From Sphingomonas azotifigens NBRC 15497 (GTDB lineage: Bacteria; Pseudomonadota; Alphaproteobacteria; Sphingomonadales; Sphingomonadaceae), in the NCBI RefSeq assembly GCF_002091475.1, contig NZ_BCTR01000055.1:1-51904 (forward strand): DNA of 51,904 nucleotides. Reading direction: 5' to 3'. Under the pieces are notes generated by a model that was not told the origin of the DNA, did no database searches, and saw only the letters and a list, made by a program, of their open reading frames with translations. The translations under genes were made by a program, and so were the position numbers. This document shows positions 27,655-36,379 of this stretch, piece by piece. Positions within the stretch are counted from its first letter, which is position 1. Each line of letters begins with the position of its first letter.

Positions 27655-29135
27655 TGCGCCGCGCAGTCGTCATCGGCGCCGGGTTCGGCGGCCTCGCCCT
27701 TGCCATTCGCCTCCAGTCGGCGGGCGTCGACACCATCGTGATCGAGGCCCGCGACAAGCCGGGCGGCCGCGCATACTATTGGGAGCGCGACGGCTTCACC
27801 TTCGATGGCGGCCCGACGGTGATCACCGATCCCGATGCGCTGAAGGAGCTGTGGCGCCTTTCCGGCCATGACATTTCGGAAGACGTGACGCTGAAGCCGA
27901 TCACGCCCTTCTACCGCCTGTCCTGGCCCGACGGCACGACCTTCGACTATACCAACGACGACGGCGTGCTGGCGGGCGAGATCGCCAAGCTCGATCCGAG
28001 CGACATCGCCGGCTATCGCAAGTTCCTCGATTATTCCGAGGCGGTCTACCAGGAAGGCTATGTCAAGCTGGGCGCCAAGGCGTTCCTCGACTTCAAGTCG
28101 ATGCTGAAGGCCGCCCCGGCGCTGATGCAGAACCAGGCCTGGCGCTCGGTCTATTCGATCGTCTCGGGCTATGTGAAGAACGAGAAGCTGCGCGAGGCGC
28201 TGTCGTTTCACACGCTGCTCGTCGGCGGCAATCCGATGGCGACCAGCAGCATCTATGCGCTGATCCACAAGCTGGAGCGCGACGGTGGCGTGTGGTGGGC
28301 CGAGGGCGGCACCAACCGGCTGATCGCGGGCATGATCACGCATTTCAAGCGGCTGGGCGGCGTGGTCCGGATCGGCGATCCGGTCGACGAGATCCTCACG
28401 CTGGGCGACCGCGTCGTCGGCGTGCGCACGCATAGCGGCTTCGAGGCCGAGGTCGATGCGGTGGCGAGCAACGCCGACATTGTCCACAGCTACCGCGACC
28501 TGCTGCGCAACTCGCGCAGCGCCCGGCGGACGGCGGGCAAGCTGGTCAACAAGCGCTTCTCGCCCTCCTTGTTCGTGGTGCATTTCGGGCTGCGCGGCAC
28601 CTTCCCCGACATTCCGCACCACATGATCCTGTTCGGCCCGCGCTATAAGGGGCTGCTCGACGACATCTACACCCACGGCGTGGTGAGCGAGGACTTCTCG
28701 CTCTACCTCCACCACCCGAGCGCCTCGGACCCGAGCATGGCGCCCGACGGCCATTCGACCTTCTACGCGCTGGCACCGGTGCCGCATCTGGGCAAGTTCC
28801 CGGCAGACTGGAACGAGGTCGGCCCGATCCTGGAATCGCGCATCCTCGCGGAAGTGCAGCGTCGCCTGATCCCCGATCTGGCCGAGCGGATCGTCACCAA
28901 GTTCCACTATGCGCCGACCGACTTCCGCGACGATCTGGCGGCGCATCACGGCTCGGGCTTCAGCCTCGAGCCGATCCTGACGCAGAGTGCCTGGTTCCGC
29001 GTGCACAATCGCGACGATGCGATTGCGAACCTGTATTTCGTGGGGGCAGGCACGCATCCGGGCGCGGGTATCCCCGGCGTGGTGGGGAGCGCCAAGGCCA
29101 CGGCCGAGCTGATGCTGGGCGAGATCGGGGCGTAG
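27654..29135 (+). CDS. crtI: Phytoene desaturase CrtI
   Basis: An FAD-dependent desaturase that turns phytoene into lycopene in four steps. The 493 residues include VVIGAGFGGLALAIRLQSAG (about 5-24), PGGRAYYWERDGFTFDGGP (about 37-55), and the C-terminal FVGAGTHPGAGIPGVVGSAKATAEL, the family signature. The start is set by the one-base overlap with the crtY stop; the open frame continues further upstream only inside crtY. Downstream, an inverted repeat and 182 bases separate it from the LOG-family gene. Confidence 0.96.
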   Translation: MRRAVVIGAGFGGLALAIRLQSAGVDTIVIEARDKPGGRAYYWERDGFTFDGGPTVITDPDALKELWRLSGHDISEDVTLKPITPFYRLSWPDGTTFDYTNDDGVLAGEIAKLDPSDIAGYRKFLDYSEAVYQEGYVKLGAKAFLDFKSMLKAAPALMQNQAWRSVYSIVSGYVKNEKLREALSFHTLLVGGNPMATSSIYALIHKLERDGGVWWAEGGTNRLIAGMITHFKRLGGVVRIGDPVDEILTLGDRVVGVRTHSGFEAEVDAVASNADIVHSYRDLLRNSRSARRTAGKLVNKRFSPSLFVVHFGLRGTFPDIPHHMILFGPRYKGLLDDIYTHGVVSEDFSLYLHHPSASDPSMAPDGHSTFYALAPVPHLGKFPADWNEVGPILESRILAEVQRRLIPDLAERIVTKFHYAPTDFRDDLAAHHGSGFSLEPILTQSAWFRVHNRDDAIANLYFVGAGTHPGAGIPGVVGSAKATAELMLGEIGA

Positions 29136-29149
29136 GGTTTCCGATATCT

Positions 29150-29259
29150 AAGCCCCTCCTCCTTGGAGGAGGGGTTGGGGGTGGAGGGAGGCCAGACCGT
29201 TCGTTAGTCTCGGTGAGACACAGCCCCACCCCAACCCCTCCCCTAAAGGGGAGGGGCTA
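29150..29259. repeat. Inverted repeat, family C
   Basis: Ends AGCCCCTCC and GGAGGGGCT, with the inner arms GAGGGGTTGGGGGTGG and CCACCCCAACCCCTC also complementary. The middle, about 50 bases, is single copy. It fills most of the gap between crtI and the LOG gene, so a fold could slow or end crtI transcription before the next two genes. Single copy in this window. Confidence 0.75.
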
Positions 29260-29317
29260 AGTATCCCCTCACCCTCGCCGCCAAAACACGCTATCAGCCC
29301 CGCCACAGGAGCATCCC

Positions 29318-29899
29318 ATGCAGCGTATCGCCGTCTATTGCGGCTCGGCCAGCCCGGCCGATCCGGTCTATATCGAAGCCGCCCGCGCGCTGGGCCGCAC
29401 GCTCGCCGAGCGCGGCATCGGCGTCGTCTATGGCGGCGGGCGCCTCGGCCTGATGGGCGCGGTCGCCGATGCCGCACTGGAGGCCGGCGGCGAGGTGATC
29501 GGCGTGATCCCGACCCTGCTGGTCAATGCCGAAGTCGCGCATCGCGGGCTGACCAGCCTCGAAGTCTGCGAGACGATGCACGAGCGCAAGGCGCGCTTCA
29601 CCGAACTGGCCGACGGCTTCATCAACCTGCCCGGCGGCACCGGCACGATGGACGAGCTCTGGGAAGCGATGAGCTGGGCGCAGCTCGGCTATCACCAAGA
29701 TCCGATCGGCCTGCTCAATATCGCCGGCTACTACGACAAGCTCGTCGAATTCTGGGAGCATATGGGCGCCGTCGGCTTCGTCCGGCCGCAGCACCAGGGG
29801 CTGCTGCTGGTCGATTCCACGATCGACGGCCTGCTGACCAAGATGGCCGACGCCCAGCCGGTGGTACCGATCGCGCAGCTGCGGCGCGAACAGCTGTAA
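29318..29899 (+). CDS. LOG-family protein (TIGR00730, Rossmann fold)
   Basis: A 193-residue protein with the lysine-decarboxylase-like fold of LOG proteins. VYGGGRLGLMG (about 35-45) and PGGTGTMDELWE (about 106-117) are the nucleotide-binding and catalytic motifs PGGxGTxxE. Plant and actinobacterial members release cytokinin bases from riboside monophosphates; other bacterial members hydrolyse AMP or purine monophosphates. ACAGGAG precedes the ATG. The stop TAA shares one base with the ATG of crtB, so this gene is embedded in the carotenoid operon. Its role there is unknown. Confidence 0.93.
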   Translation: MQRIAVYCGSASPADPVYIEAARALGRTLAERGIGVVYGGGRLGLMGAVADAALEAGGEVIGVIPTLLVNAEVAHRGLTSLEVCETMHERKARFTELADGFINLPGGTGTMDELWEAMSWAQLGYHQDPIGLLNIAGYYDKLVEFWEHMGAVGFVRPQHQGLLLVDSTIDGLLTKMADAQPVVPIAQLRREQL

Positions 29900-30822
29900 T
29901 GCGCTTTCCCGGCCGCGATGCGATCGTCGCGACCGCGGGCGAATCGATCGCCCGGGGCTCGCGCAGCTTCGCGGCGGCGAGCAAGCTGTTCGACCCCGAG
30001 ACCCGCGAGCGCGCCTGGCTGCTCTACGCCTGGTGCCGCCGCTGCGACGACATCGCCGACGGCCAGGACCATGGCCATGGCATGACCATCGTCGAGGATC
30101 CGCAGGCCCGCCTTGCCGAAATCCGCGAGCGCACCGCGGCGGCGCTGGCCGGCGAATGGGTCGGCGACGCGGCGTTCGACGCGCTGCGCATCGTCGCGCA
30201 CGAAACCGGCATGCCGCACCGCTTCGCCTGGGACCTGATCGACGGCTTCGCGCTCGATGCCCAGGGCTGGCGGCCGCAGACCGAGGACGATCTGCTGCGC
30301 TATTGCTACCATGTCGCCGGCGTGGTCGGCTGCATGATGGCGGTAGTGATGGGGGTGGCGCCCGACGACGCGGCGGTGCTCGACCGCGCCTGCGATCTCG
30401 GCCTCGCCTTCCAGCTCGCCAACATCGCCCGCGACATCGGCGAGGATGCCGAGGCCGGGCGCTGCTATCTGCCCGCCGACTGGCTGGCCGAGGTCGGGCT
30501 GACGGCGGATGACCCGCTGGCGGACCGGAATGCGCTCGCCATTCTCGGCGCACGGCTCGCGGATCGGGCGGAGGGCTATGAGATCAGCGCGCGCGGCGGC
30601 GCCGCGGCGCTGTCGTTCCGCTCGGCCTGGGCGGTGCTGGCGGCGGCAGACATCTATGGCGGCATCGCGCGGAAAGTGCGGGCGCGCGGGGCGCAGGCAT
30701 GGGACAGCCGGACGACGACGTCGGGCAGGGAAAAGCTCGGCGCGATCGTGAAGGCCTGGGGTGCGGCCCGCAGGCGCGCGCCGACGCCGCGGCCGGCGGG
30801 GTTGTGGACGCGGCCGCGGTAA
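29899..30822 (+). CDS. crtB: Phytoene synthase CrtB
   Basis: Joins two geranylgeranyl diphosphate molecules to phytoene, the first committed carotenoid step. The 307 residues have the first Asp-rich motif DDIAD at 50-54 and the second, ARDIGED, near 177-183, plus the conserved YCYHVAGVVG helix near 134-143. The start is fixed by the 1-base overlap with the LOG gene, which couples their translation. The C-terminal 20 residues are Arg/Pro-rich. A family B repeat directly follows and probably ends the transcript. Confidence 0.95.
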   Translation: MRFPGRDAIVATAGESIARGSRSFAAASKLFDPETRERAWLLYAWCRRCDDIADGQDHGHGMTIVEDPQARLAEIRERTAAALAGEWVGDAAFDALRIVAHETGMPHRFAWDLIDGFALDAQGWRPQTEDDLLRYCYHVAGVVGCMMAVVMGVAPDDAAVLDRACDLGLAFQLANIARDIGEDAEAGRCYLPADWLAEVGLTADDPLADRNALAILGARLADRAEGYEISARGGAAALSFRSAWAVLAAADIYGGIARKVRARGAQAWDSRTTTSGREKLGAIVKAWGAARRRAPTPRPAGLWTRPR

Positions 30823-30834
30823 GCTGGCCCGTGT

Positions 30835-30970
30835 CCCCCTCACCCTTCCCACTGCCTTCGGCAGCGGGCCCCTTCCCTCTCCCACAAGGGGAGAGGGAGA
30901 GGTGGCGTACTGCTCCCTCTCCCCTTGTGGGAGAGGGAGGGAGCCGCGAAGCGGCGGAAGGGTGAGGGGG
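30835..30970. repeat. Inverted repeat, family B, copy 1
   Basis: Outer ends CCCCCTCACCCTTCC and GGAAGGGTGAGGGGG are complementary. Inside are two short hairpins, CTGCCTTCGGCAG and CCGCGAAGCGG, and two copies of CTCCC-ACAAGGGGAG in opposite directions. A near-identical copy lies at 46287-46426. It fills the gap between the convergent crtB and plsC genes and could end both transcripts. Confidence 0.85.
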
Positions 30971-30983
30971 ACCTGAGGCCGCC

Positions 30984-31670
30984 CTACCCTCCGTTCAGCG
31001 CGTTGATCGCCGCATGCACCCGTGCCTCGACCTCGCGACGGGGCAGCCCCGGCGGGATCGCCTCGCCGAAGCGGAACACGATCTCACCCGGGTGCATCAG
31101 CCCCTTGCGCGGCCAGACCGCGCCGCTCTGCACCGCCACCGGCACCACCGGCAGGTCGAGCGCGCGGTAGAGCCCGGCAAAGCCCGAGCGCAGCGGCGGC
31201 GCCTCGCCCGGCGGCACGCGCGTGCCTTCGGGAAAGATCAGCACCGAACGCCCGGTCGCCCGCGCCTTTTGCGCCTCGCGCATCATCGAGCGCAGCGCCG
31301 CCGCATTGGCCTCGCGGTCGACCACGATCGTGCCGTAGCGCTGCGCCGCCCAGCCCCAGAGCGGGATCTTGGTCAGCTCGCGCTTCATCACCGTCGCGGG
31401 GGAACCCAGCATCCGGGTCAGCTCCAGCGCCTCGAAATAGCTCTCATGCTTGGCGGCGAACAGCAGCTGTCCCTCCGGCACGCTGCCTTCGATCCGCAGC
31501 CGCGCGCCGAGGATGGTCCGCACCAGCCATTGCAGCTGCCACGCCCAGAAATTGGCGTGCGCCCGCAACACCCGCGTGCCGAACAGCGCGGCGATCGGCA
31601 CCAGCAGCACCATGACGATCGACATGCCGTAGAAGAAAATTCGAAACACCCAGGTACGCAGCGCGTCCAT
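30984..31670 (-). CDS. 1-acyl-sn-glycerol-3-phosphate acyltransferase (PlsC-like)
   Basis: A membrane-bound lysophospholipid acyltransferase, 228 aa, with an N-terminal membrane helix (about 10-32). Motif I is KHESYFEAL: the His and the acidic residue four places on are present, but the acidic residue is Glu where the commonest form is NHxSxxD. Motif III FPEGTR and the VPVAVQSG strand are normal. It should acylate lysophosphatidate or a related lipid. The ATG at 31670 overlaps the ydcF stop by one base, making it the last gene of ftsE-ftsX-ydcF-plsC. Confidence 0.88.
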   Translation of the reverse strand: MDALRTWVFRIFFYGMSIVMVLLVPIAALFGTRVLRAHANFWAWQLQWLVRTILGARLRIEGSVPEGQLLFAAKHESYFEALELTRMLGSPATVMKRELTKIPLWGWAAQRYGTIVVDREANAAALRSMMREAQKARATGRSVLIFPEGTRVPPGEAPPLRSGFAGLYRALDLPVVPVAVQSGAVWPRKGLMHPGEIVFRFGEAIPPGLPRREVEARVHAAINALNGG

Positions 31671-32209
31671 CAATCGACCCCCAGCAGGAGCGCCCCCCGG
31701 CGCACCAGATATTTGTGATATTCGCGCAGCAGCATCCGCCAGCCCGGGCGGCTCGGCACGCCGTCGCCGAGGATCGTGACGCCCGCCAGCACGTGGCGCA
31801 ACTCCAACTTGGCGCGCGCCATGTGCCAATCCGACGTGACGAGGCGGATGCTGGCATAATCGTGCGCGCGCACCCAGCGCGCCGTCTCGTCGGCGTTGGA
31901 GCGGGTATCCACCGCCTCGTGCCCGAGATCGACGCAGCAGCGGAACAGCGCGCGGTCGGCGGGGAATTGCGCGGCGAGCTCGCGCGGACGCACGTCCGGA
32001 TTGACGCCGCTGACCAGCATCCGCTTCGCATCCTCGCGGCGCAGCGCATCGAGACCGCGCTGGATGCGCCCCGGCCCGCCGGTCAGCACCACCACCGCGT
32101 CGGTCGGCCGCGCGCCCAGCGGCTTGCCGAGGCTGAACAGGAACAGCGCGAAACCCGCCGCCCAGGCCAGCGCGAGCAGCACCAGCAGGAAGAAGAAGCG
32201 GCGGATCAC
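31670..32209 (-). CDS. YdcF/DUF218 family membrane protein
   Basis: A 179-residue protein. One N-terminal membrane helix (about 6-28) leads into a DUF218 domain with DAVVVLTGGPGRIQRGLDALR (about 37-57) and VTSDWHMARAKLELRHVL (about 124-141). Family members include ElyC and SanA, which act in envelope polysaccharide metabolism; the exact reaction is uncertain. The GTG start at 32209 lies in a 4-base overlap with the ftsX stop, and the stop overlaps the plsC ATG. An in-frame extension upstream lies inside ftsX and was rejected. Confidence 0.88.
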   Translation of the reverse strand: MIRRFFFLLVLLALAWAAGFALFLFSLGKPLGARPTDAVVVLTGGPGRIQRGLDALRREDAKRMLVSGVNPDVRPRELAAQFPADRALFRCCVDLGHEAVDTRSNADETARWVRAHDYASIRLVTSDWHMARAKLELRHVLAGVTILGDGVPSRPGWRMLLREYHKYLVRRGALLLGVD

Positions 32210-33090
32210 AGCTTGCGCCCCAGCGTGTGGAGCACGGTCAGCCGCGTCGCCACCGTCGCCAGCAGCGCGAAGCCGATCGGCAGCAGCACCAGCAGCGTCC
32301 AGTCGATCGCGAGCAACGTGGCGCCGCCCAGCACCTCGGAGCCGGTCAGCGCCAGCCGCGTCTGGAACAGCGCGACCAGGGCGAGCGCGGCGAGCGTGCC
32401 GATCGCACCGCCCAGCAGCGTGTCGCGGGCGATTCGGCGCTGGAGGAGCCGCGCCACCTGAAGATCGGTCGATCCGAGCATATGGAGCACGTCGATTGTA
32501 TCGCGGTGCGTGTCCAGCCCCGCGCGCGCAACGAGCAGCGCGACGCCCGCCGTCGCCGCCGCGATCACCAGCACCAGGCCGATCGCCAGCCAGCCCAGCG
32601 TCGCCAGCAGTCCGCGCACCGGCGCCAGCCAGCGGGCGCTGCCGTCCACCTGCGCCTGCGGGGCGATTCGGCGCGCGGCGGCGGTCACCGCGCCGGTCAC
32701 GTCGCGCGCCGCCGTCACGTCGATCAGCACCGGCAGCGGCAGTTCGGGATCCAGCCCGACATCGCCGAGCCATGGCTTGAGCAGCGCCGCCAGTTCGGCG
32801 CGGTCCGCCGCCCGCACCCGGGTGACGCCGGGCACCCGCGCGATCGCCGCGACCAGCGCTGCGGCCCGCGCGTCGCGCACCGCCGCGTCGGGTTCGACCA
32901 GCTGCACGGTCAGCTGCCCGGCAAGCTGGCGATCGATGCCGCTGGCCGATCGCGCCACGCCCAGCCCCAGCGCGCCCGCCAGCACGGTGAGGAACAGCAT
33001 GATCGCCATGATGCCCGCCATCACCCAGCTGCGCTGCCCCTCGCCGAGCAGCCGAAGGTCGATCGCAGCGCGGTGCCGGAAGCCGTTCAT
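32206..33090 (-). CDS. ftsX: Cell division protein FtsX
   Basis: The membrane half of the FtsEX complex, which activates peptidoglycan hydrolases at the septum. The 294 residues show a short cytoplasmic N-terminus, four membrane helices (about 26-46, 168-190, 214-238, 255-278), and a periplasmic domain between helices 1 and 2 with the VPGVTRVRAADRAELAALLKPWLG segment. The start overlaps the ftsE stop by 4 bases. It is a typical pair with ftsE. Full length for alphaproteobacteria. Confidence 0.94.
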   Translation of the reverse strand: MNGFRHRAAIDLRLLGEGQRSWVMAGIMAIMLFLTVLAGALGLGVARSASGIDRQLAGQLTVQLVEPDAAVRDARAAALVAAIARVPGVTRVRAADRAELAALLKPWLGDVGLDPELPLPVLIDVTAARDVTGAVTAAARRIAPQAQVDGSARWLAPVRGLLATLGWLAIGLVLVIAAATAGVALLVARAGLDTHRDTIDVLHMLGSTDLQVARLLQRRIARDTLLGGAIGTLAALALVALFQTRLALTGSEVLGGATLLAIDWTLLVLLPIGFALLATVATRLTVLHTLGRKL

Positions 33091-33788
33091 GCCGCCCCCG
33101 GCGGGTGGCGCAGCAGCCCGGTCGGATCGACCAGCCGCCCCTTTTCCACCCGCATCAGATGCGCCTGCGGAATGCGGCCGATCACATGGAGGTCGTGGGT
33201 CGCGACGACGATGGTGGTGCCGAGGCGGTTGAGCGCGGAGAACAGGTGGAGCAGCCGGTCGGCCATCTCGGGATCGACGTTGCCGGTCGGCTCGTCCGCG
33301 ACGAGGATCTCGGGCCGGGCAATCACCGCGCGGGCGATGGCGATGCGTTGCTGCTCGCCGCCCGACAAGGTCGGCGGGCGGGCAGTGACGCGCGCACTGA
33401 GGCCCACCCAGGCGAGCATCTCCATCACCGGCGCCTCGATCTCGCTCTCGCGCATGCCGGCGACACGCAGCGGAAGCGCGACATTGTCATAGGCGGAAAG
33501 CTGCGGCAGCAACCGGAAATCCTGGAACACCACGCCGATGCGGCGGCGCAGCCCGGGCAGCCGCACGCGCGGCAACGCGCCGGCGTCCTCGCCGAACAGC
33601 CGCACCACGCCGCGTGTCGGCCGCTGCGCGAGATACAGCAGCTTGAGCAGCGAGGTCTTGCCCGCGCCCGAGGGTCCGGTGAGGAAATAGAAGCCGCCCT
33701 CGGCGAGCGTGAAGCTCACATCGGTCAGCGTCTCCGGTCCCGTCCCATAGCGCAGGCCGACATTTTCGAAGTGCACGATATTCGCCAT
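33087..33788 (-). CDS. ftsE: Cell division ATP-binding protein FtsE
   Basis: The ABC ATPase of FtsEX. The 233 residues have Walker A GPSGAGKT at 38-45, the Q-loop VFQDFRLL, signature LSGGEQQR, Walker B ILVADEPT and the H-loop VVATHDLHV, all intact. The ATG at 33788 gives MANIVHFENV, a normal N-terminus; a longer in-frame start would extend into the gap. First gene of the four-gene overlapping set. Divergent from the DUF3426 gene, with 165 bases between the starts. Confidence 0.95.
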   Translation of the reverse strand: MANIVHFENVGLRYGTGPETLTDVSFTLAEGGFYFLTGPSGAGKTSLLKLLYLAQRPTRGVVRLFGEDAGALPRVRLPGLRRRIGVVFQDFRLLPQLSAYDNVALPLRVAGMRESEIEAPVMEMLAWVGLSARVTARPPTLSGGEQQRIAIARAVIARPEILVADEPTGNVDPEMADRLLHLFSALNRLGTTIVVATHDLHVIGRIPQAHLMRVEKGRLVDPTGLLRHPPGAA

Positions 33789-33953
33789 GCGCCGTGCGGC
33801 CGGACCTCCCTTTTCGCGTCGACGCGCCCGCCATCGCACAGCCCCCGATGCCGCTCAAGCCGCCGACCCGCCCCAAGCCGCTTGCTGGCCCGAATCGGCC
33901 CGGCTAGACTCGTGCGTCCGCAGCGTTTCGGGCGGGTACCAGGGGGTTTTGGC

Positions 33954-34664
33954 ATGATCTTGGAGTGCAGCCAGTGCGGGTCGCGCTACGAAGTACCGGA
34001 TACGGCGATCGGTCCCGATGGCCGCACGGTGCGGTGCGCGAACTGCAAGCATAGCTGGTTCCAGGCGCCGCCGCCGCTGGAGCTGGCCACTCCGGCCCCC
34101 CCGCCGCCCCCCCCGGTCGCCGAGCCGCCAGCGCCCCTCGCCGCAGCGCCGGAGATGCCGCCGCCGCTCCCGCGCACCATCGCCGCCGAGCCCGAGGCGC
34201 CGGACTATGATCCGTTCGACGAGCCCGCGCCGCCGCGGCGCTCGGGCATGCGCTGGACGCTCGCCGCGCTCGTCGCCCTCGTCTCGGTGCTGCTCGGCGG
34301 CGCGGCGCTGCTCTACTGGAAGGCGCCGCAGCTGCTCACCCAGCTCGGCCTGCCGATCGGCGGGGCAAACACGTCGCTGGTGTTCAGCGACAAGAATGTC
34401 GCGCTCCAGGCGCGCGCCGATGGCAGCAAGCTGTTCATCGTCTCGGGCAAGGTGCTCAACCCCACCGGCAGCGCGCAGCACGTGCCCGACATCCGCATCC
34501 GGCTGATCGATGCGCAGGGCGTCGAGGTGTATAGTTGGCGGATCACCCCGGCGACGCGCACGCTCGATCCGCAGGCGAGCTTCGAGTTCAACGGCGCCAA
34601 GGTCGACGTGCCCGGCGGCGCGAAGACGGTGCAGCTCAGCTTCGCGAGCGAACTCGACGCGTGA
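33954..34664 (+). CDS. MJ0042-type zinc-ribbon protein with DUF3426 domain
   Basis: A 236-residue protein. The N-terminal zinc ribbon has C-x2-C at 6-9 and again at 29-32, MJ0042 type. Then comes a Pro-rich linker (about 42-95), a membrane helix (about 101-121) and a C-terminal DUF3426/FxLYD-like domain with SGKVLNPTG and VYSWRITP. ATG at 33954, with a long in-frame region before it that is only ftsE antisense. Role unknown; such proteins often neighbour ftsEX in alphaproteobacteria, which hints at envelope sensing. The end overlaps the convergent MATE gene by 29 bases. Confidence 0.85.
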   Translation: MILECSQCGSRYEVPDTAIGPDGRTVRCANCKHSWFQAPPPLELATPAPPPPPPVAEPPAPLAAAPEMPPPLPRTIAAEPEAPDYDPFDEPAPPRRSGMRWTLAALVALVSVLLGGAALLYWKAPQLLTQLGLPIGGANTSLVFSDKNVALQARADGSKLFIVSGKVLNPTGSAQHVPDIRIRLIDAQGVEVYSWRITPATRTLDPQASFEFNGAKVDVPGGAKTVQLSFASELDA

Positions 34665-35994
34665 CGACCAGCAGGCGGCCGCCGTCGAGCAGCGCCGCCG
34701 CGACCATGCCGAGGCCGGAGGCGAGCACCAGCGCGGTCGCGCCCCAGCCGGCCTGGACGAGCCAGAGGCCGAGGCCGCCGGTGACAAGGAAGAAGGCGAG
34801 GATGCCGTTGACCCCCGCCGCCACCTGGTCGCCGAGCGAGCGCAGCGCATAGACGAACACCACCTGCACGCCGTCGAACAGGATGAACGGCGCCCATAGC
34901 AGCAGCATCGCCGCCGCCAGCGTGTGGACATCGGCCGGCGCCGGGAAGGGTGCGACAACCAGCATCGGCACGAACACCAGGACCAGCGCCAGCAGCCCGG
35001 TGGCGAGCCCCGCCAGCACCGCGGCGATTCCCGCCCGCCCCGCCGCCGCCTGCGGCACGCCCTCGCCCACCGCGTTGCCGACGCGCACCCCCGCCGCCGA
35101 TCCCAGTCCGAGCGCCACCGCGAAGGTGACGTTGTGGATCGAGAAGACGATCTGGAAGGCGTGCGCCGTCGCTTCGCCCAGCTGGGTGGAGAGCGCGATC
35201 AGGATCGAGAAGCCGACAAGCTCCAGCCCCGAGGCGATCGCCGGCACCACGCCGAATCGGGCCAGCGCCCAGGCGCCGCGCCACGTCTCGCCGCGCCCCC
35301 AGTCGCAGAGCAGCCGCACCCCGCGCGCCTCGGCCCGCGGCAGCGTCCAGGCGGCGGCGAGCATGCCGATCGCCCCCAGCGCCGAGGCGATCGCGGTCGC
35401 CGCCGCCGCCCCCACCGCGCCCAGCGCCGGCAGCCCCCAGGCGCCGGTCGCGAGCAGCCAGGCGAGCAGCGCGTTGACCGGCAGCACGGCGAGGTTGACC
35501 ACCGTCACCCGCGCCGGGCGGCTGACCCCTTCGAGGAAGAAGCTGGTGGCGATCGTGACGAGCTGAAACGGATAGGCCAGCGCCATCACCTGCACCACCG
35601 GGGTGGTCGCCGGCAGCAGCGCCGGCGCGACCCCGACTCCGGCGAGCAGCGGCGTCGCGAATCCGGCGAGCACCCCCATGCTCGCCAGCCCGAGCAGCAG
35701 CGCCAGCAGCACGCCCTCGTGCAGCACGCGCCCGGTCTGGCGCAGGTCGCCCGCGCCGTCCGCCCGCGCCACCTGGACGAGGATGCCGGTCAGCGCCCCC
35801 AGCCCCATCACGATGCCCGGGAAGGTGATCGTCCGGCTAGCCCCCAGCGCCGCCACCTGATGGCTGCCGGCCAGCCCGACGACGACGACGTCGGTGACGT
35901 GGAGGATCGTCCAGTTCAGGCTGGTCAGCATCACCGGCCAGGCAAGCGCGAGAAGGCGGCGCGTTTCGGCGGCGAGCGGCGTGGCAACAGACAT
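34636..35994 (-). CDS. MATE family efflux transporter
   Basis: A 452-residue multidrug and toxin extruder with about twelve membrane helices, in two six-helix halves. The N-terminal ETRRLLALAWPVMLTSLNW and LGASRTITFPGIVMGLGALTGILVQVARADG segments are NorM/DinF-like. It would use an ion gradient to export cationic drugs. ATG at 35994 is preferred (MSVATPLAAE); another ATG lies four codons upstream and a TTG further on. The end overlaps the DUF3426 gene. No drug regulator lies beside it. Confidence 0.9.
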   Translation of the reverse strand: MSVATPLAAETRRLLALAWPVMLTSLNWTILHVTDVVVVGLAGSHQVAALGASRTITFPGIVMGLGALTGILVQVARADGAGDLRQTGRVLHEGVLLALLLGLASMGVLAGFATPLLAGVGVAPALLPATTPVVQVMALAYPFQLVTIATSFFLEGVSRPARVTVVNLAVLPVNALLAWLLATGAWGLPALGAVGAAAATAIASALGAIGMLAAAWTLPRAEARGVRLLCDWGRGETWRGAWALARFGVVPAIASGLELVGFSILIALSTQLGEATAHAFQIVFSIHNVTFAVALGLGSAAGVRVGNAVGEGVPQAAAGRAGIAAVLAGLATGLLALVLVFVPMLVVAPFPAPADVHTLAAAMLLLWAPFILFDGVQVVFVYALRSLGDQVAAGVNGILAFFLVTGGLGLWLVQAGWGATALVLASGLGMVAAALLDGGRLLVVTRRVRSRS

Positions 35995-36123
35995 GGGGTG
36001 CGGCATAGGCGGAGTGCGCCGCGCAAGAAAGCTGCACAAAGCGGGTTGCCAGCCCCATTTCGCTTTGCTAGGGGCCGCTGCCTTACCAGCCGCTGGTATG
36101 GAAATGCCGGCGGAAATTTACGT

Positions 36124-36210
36124 GCGGTCGTGGCGGAACTGGTAGACGCGCAACGTTGAGGTCGTTGTGGCCGAAAGGCCGTGGAAGTTCGAGTCTTCTC
36201 GACCGCACCA
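36124..36210 (+). tRNA. tRNA-Leu (GAG)
   Basis: An 87-base tRNA with acceptor GCGGTCG pairing to CGACCGC, a long variable arm, GTTCGAGTC T-loop and an encoded 3' CCA. The anticodon stem CAACG/CGTTG encloses TTGAGGT, giving anticodon GAG (Leu, CUC/CUU). Confidence 0.97.
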
Positions 36211-36221
36211 TGAATACAGAC

Positions 36222-36245
36222 AATGGGGGCTCCGGCCCCCATTTT
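36222..36245 (+). terminator. Rho-independent terminator after tRNA-Leu
   Basis: AATGGGGGC and GCCCCCATT form a 9-bp stem around TCCG, followed by TT. It starts 12 bases after the tRNA CCA end, and no gene lies between. Confidence 0.85.
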
Positions 36246-36379
36246 CGTATCCGCGCTCCATGTGTGACATTTTCTGCAAATCACCGGCACAGTTTTGCGA
36301 CACATGCGTCGTACCCGCCGAACAGGAACGAGCGGGCCTGCGGGCCCGCTTCTGATTCGGAACAAGGGACGGAACAACG

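Noticed and set aside
31671..31829. Longer PlsC-like start from 31829
   Set aside because: The extra 53 residues fall inside ydcF and carry no homology; the ATG in the ydcF stop overlap is the natural start.
33105..33953. Upstream extension of the DUF3426 protein
   Set aside because: It is antisense to ftsE; the zinc ribbon begins directly after the ATG at 33954.
36124..36210. tRNA-Leu as a phage or island integration site
   Set aside because: No integrase, no repeated tRNA end and no foreign-looking genes follow; the next gene is a GC-rich TonB receptor-like gene.
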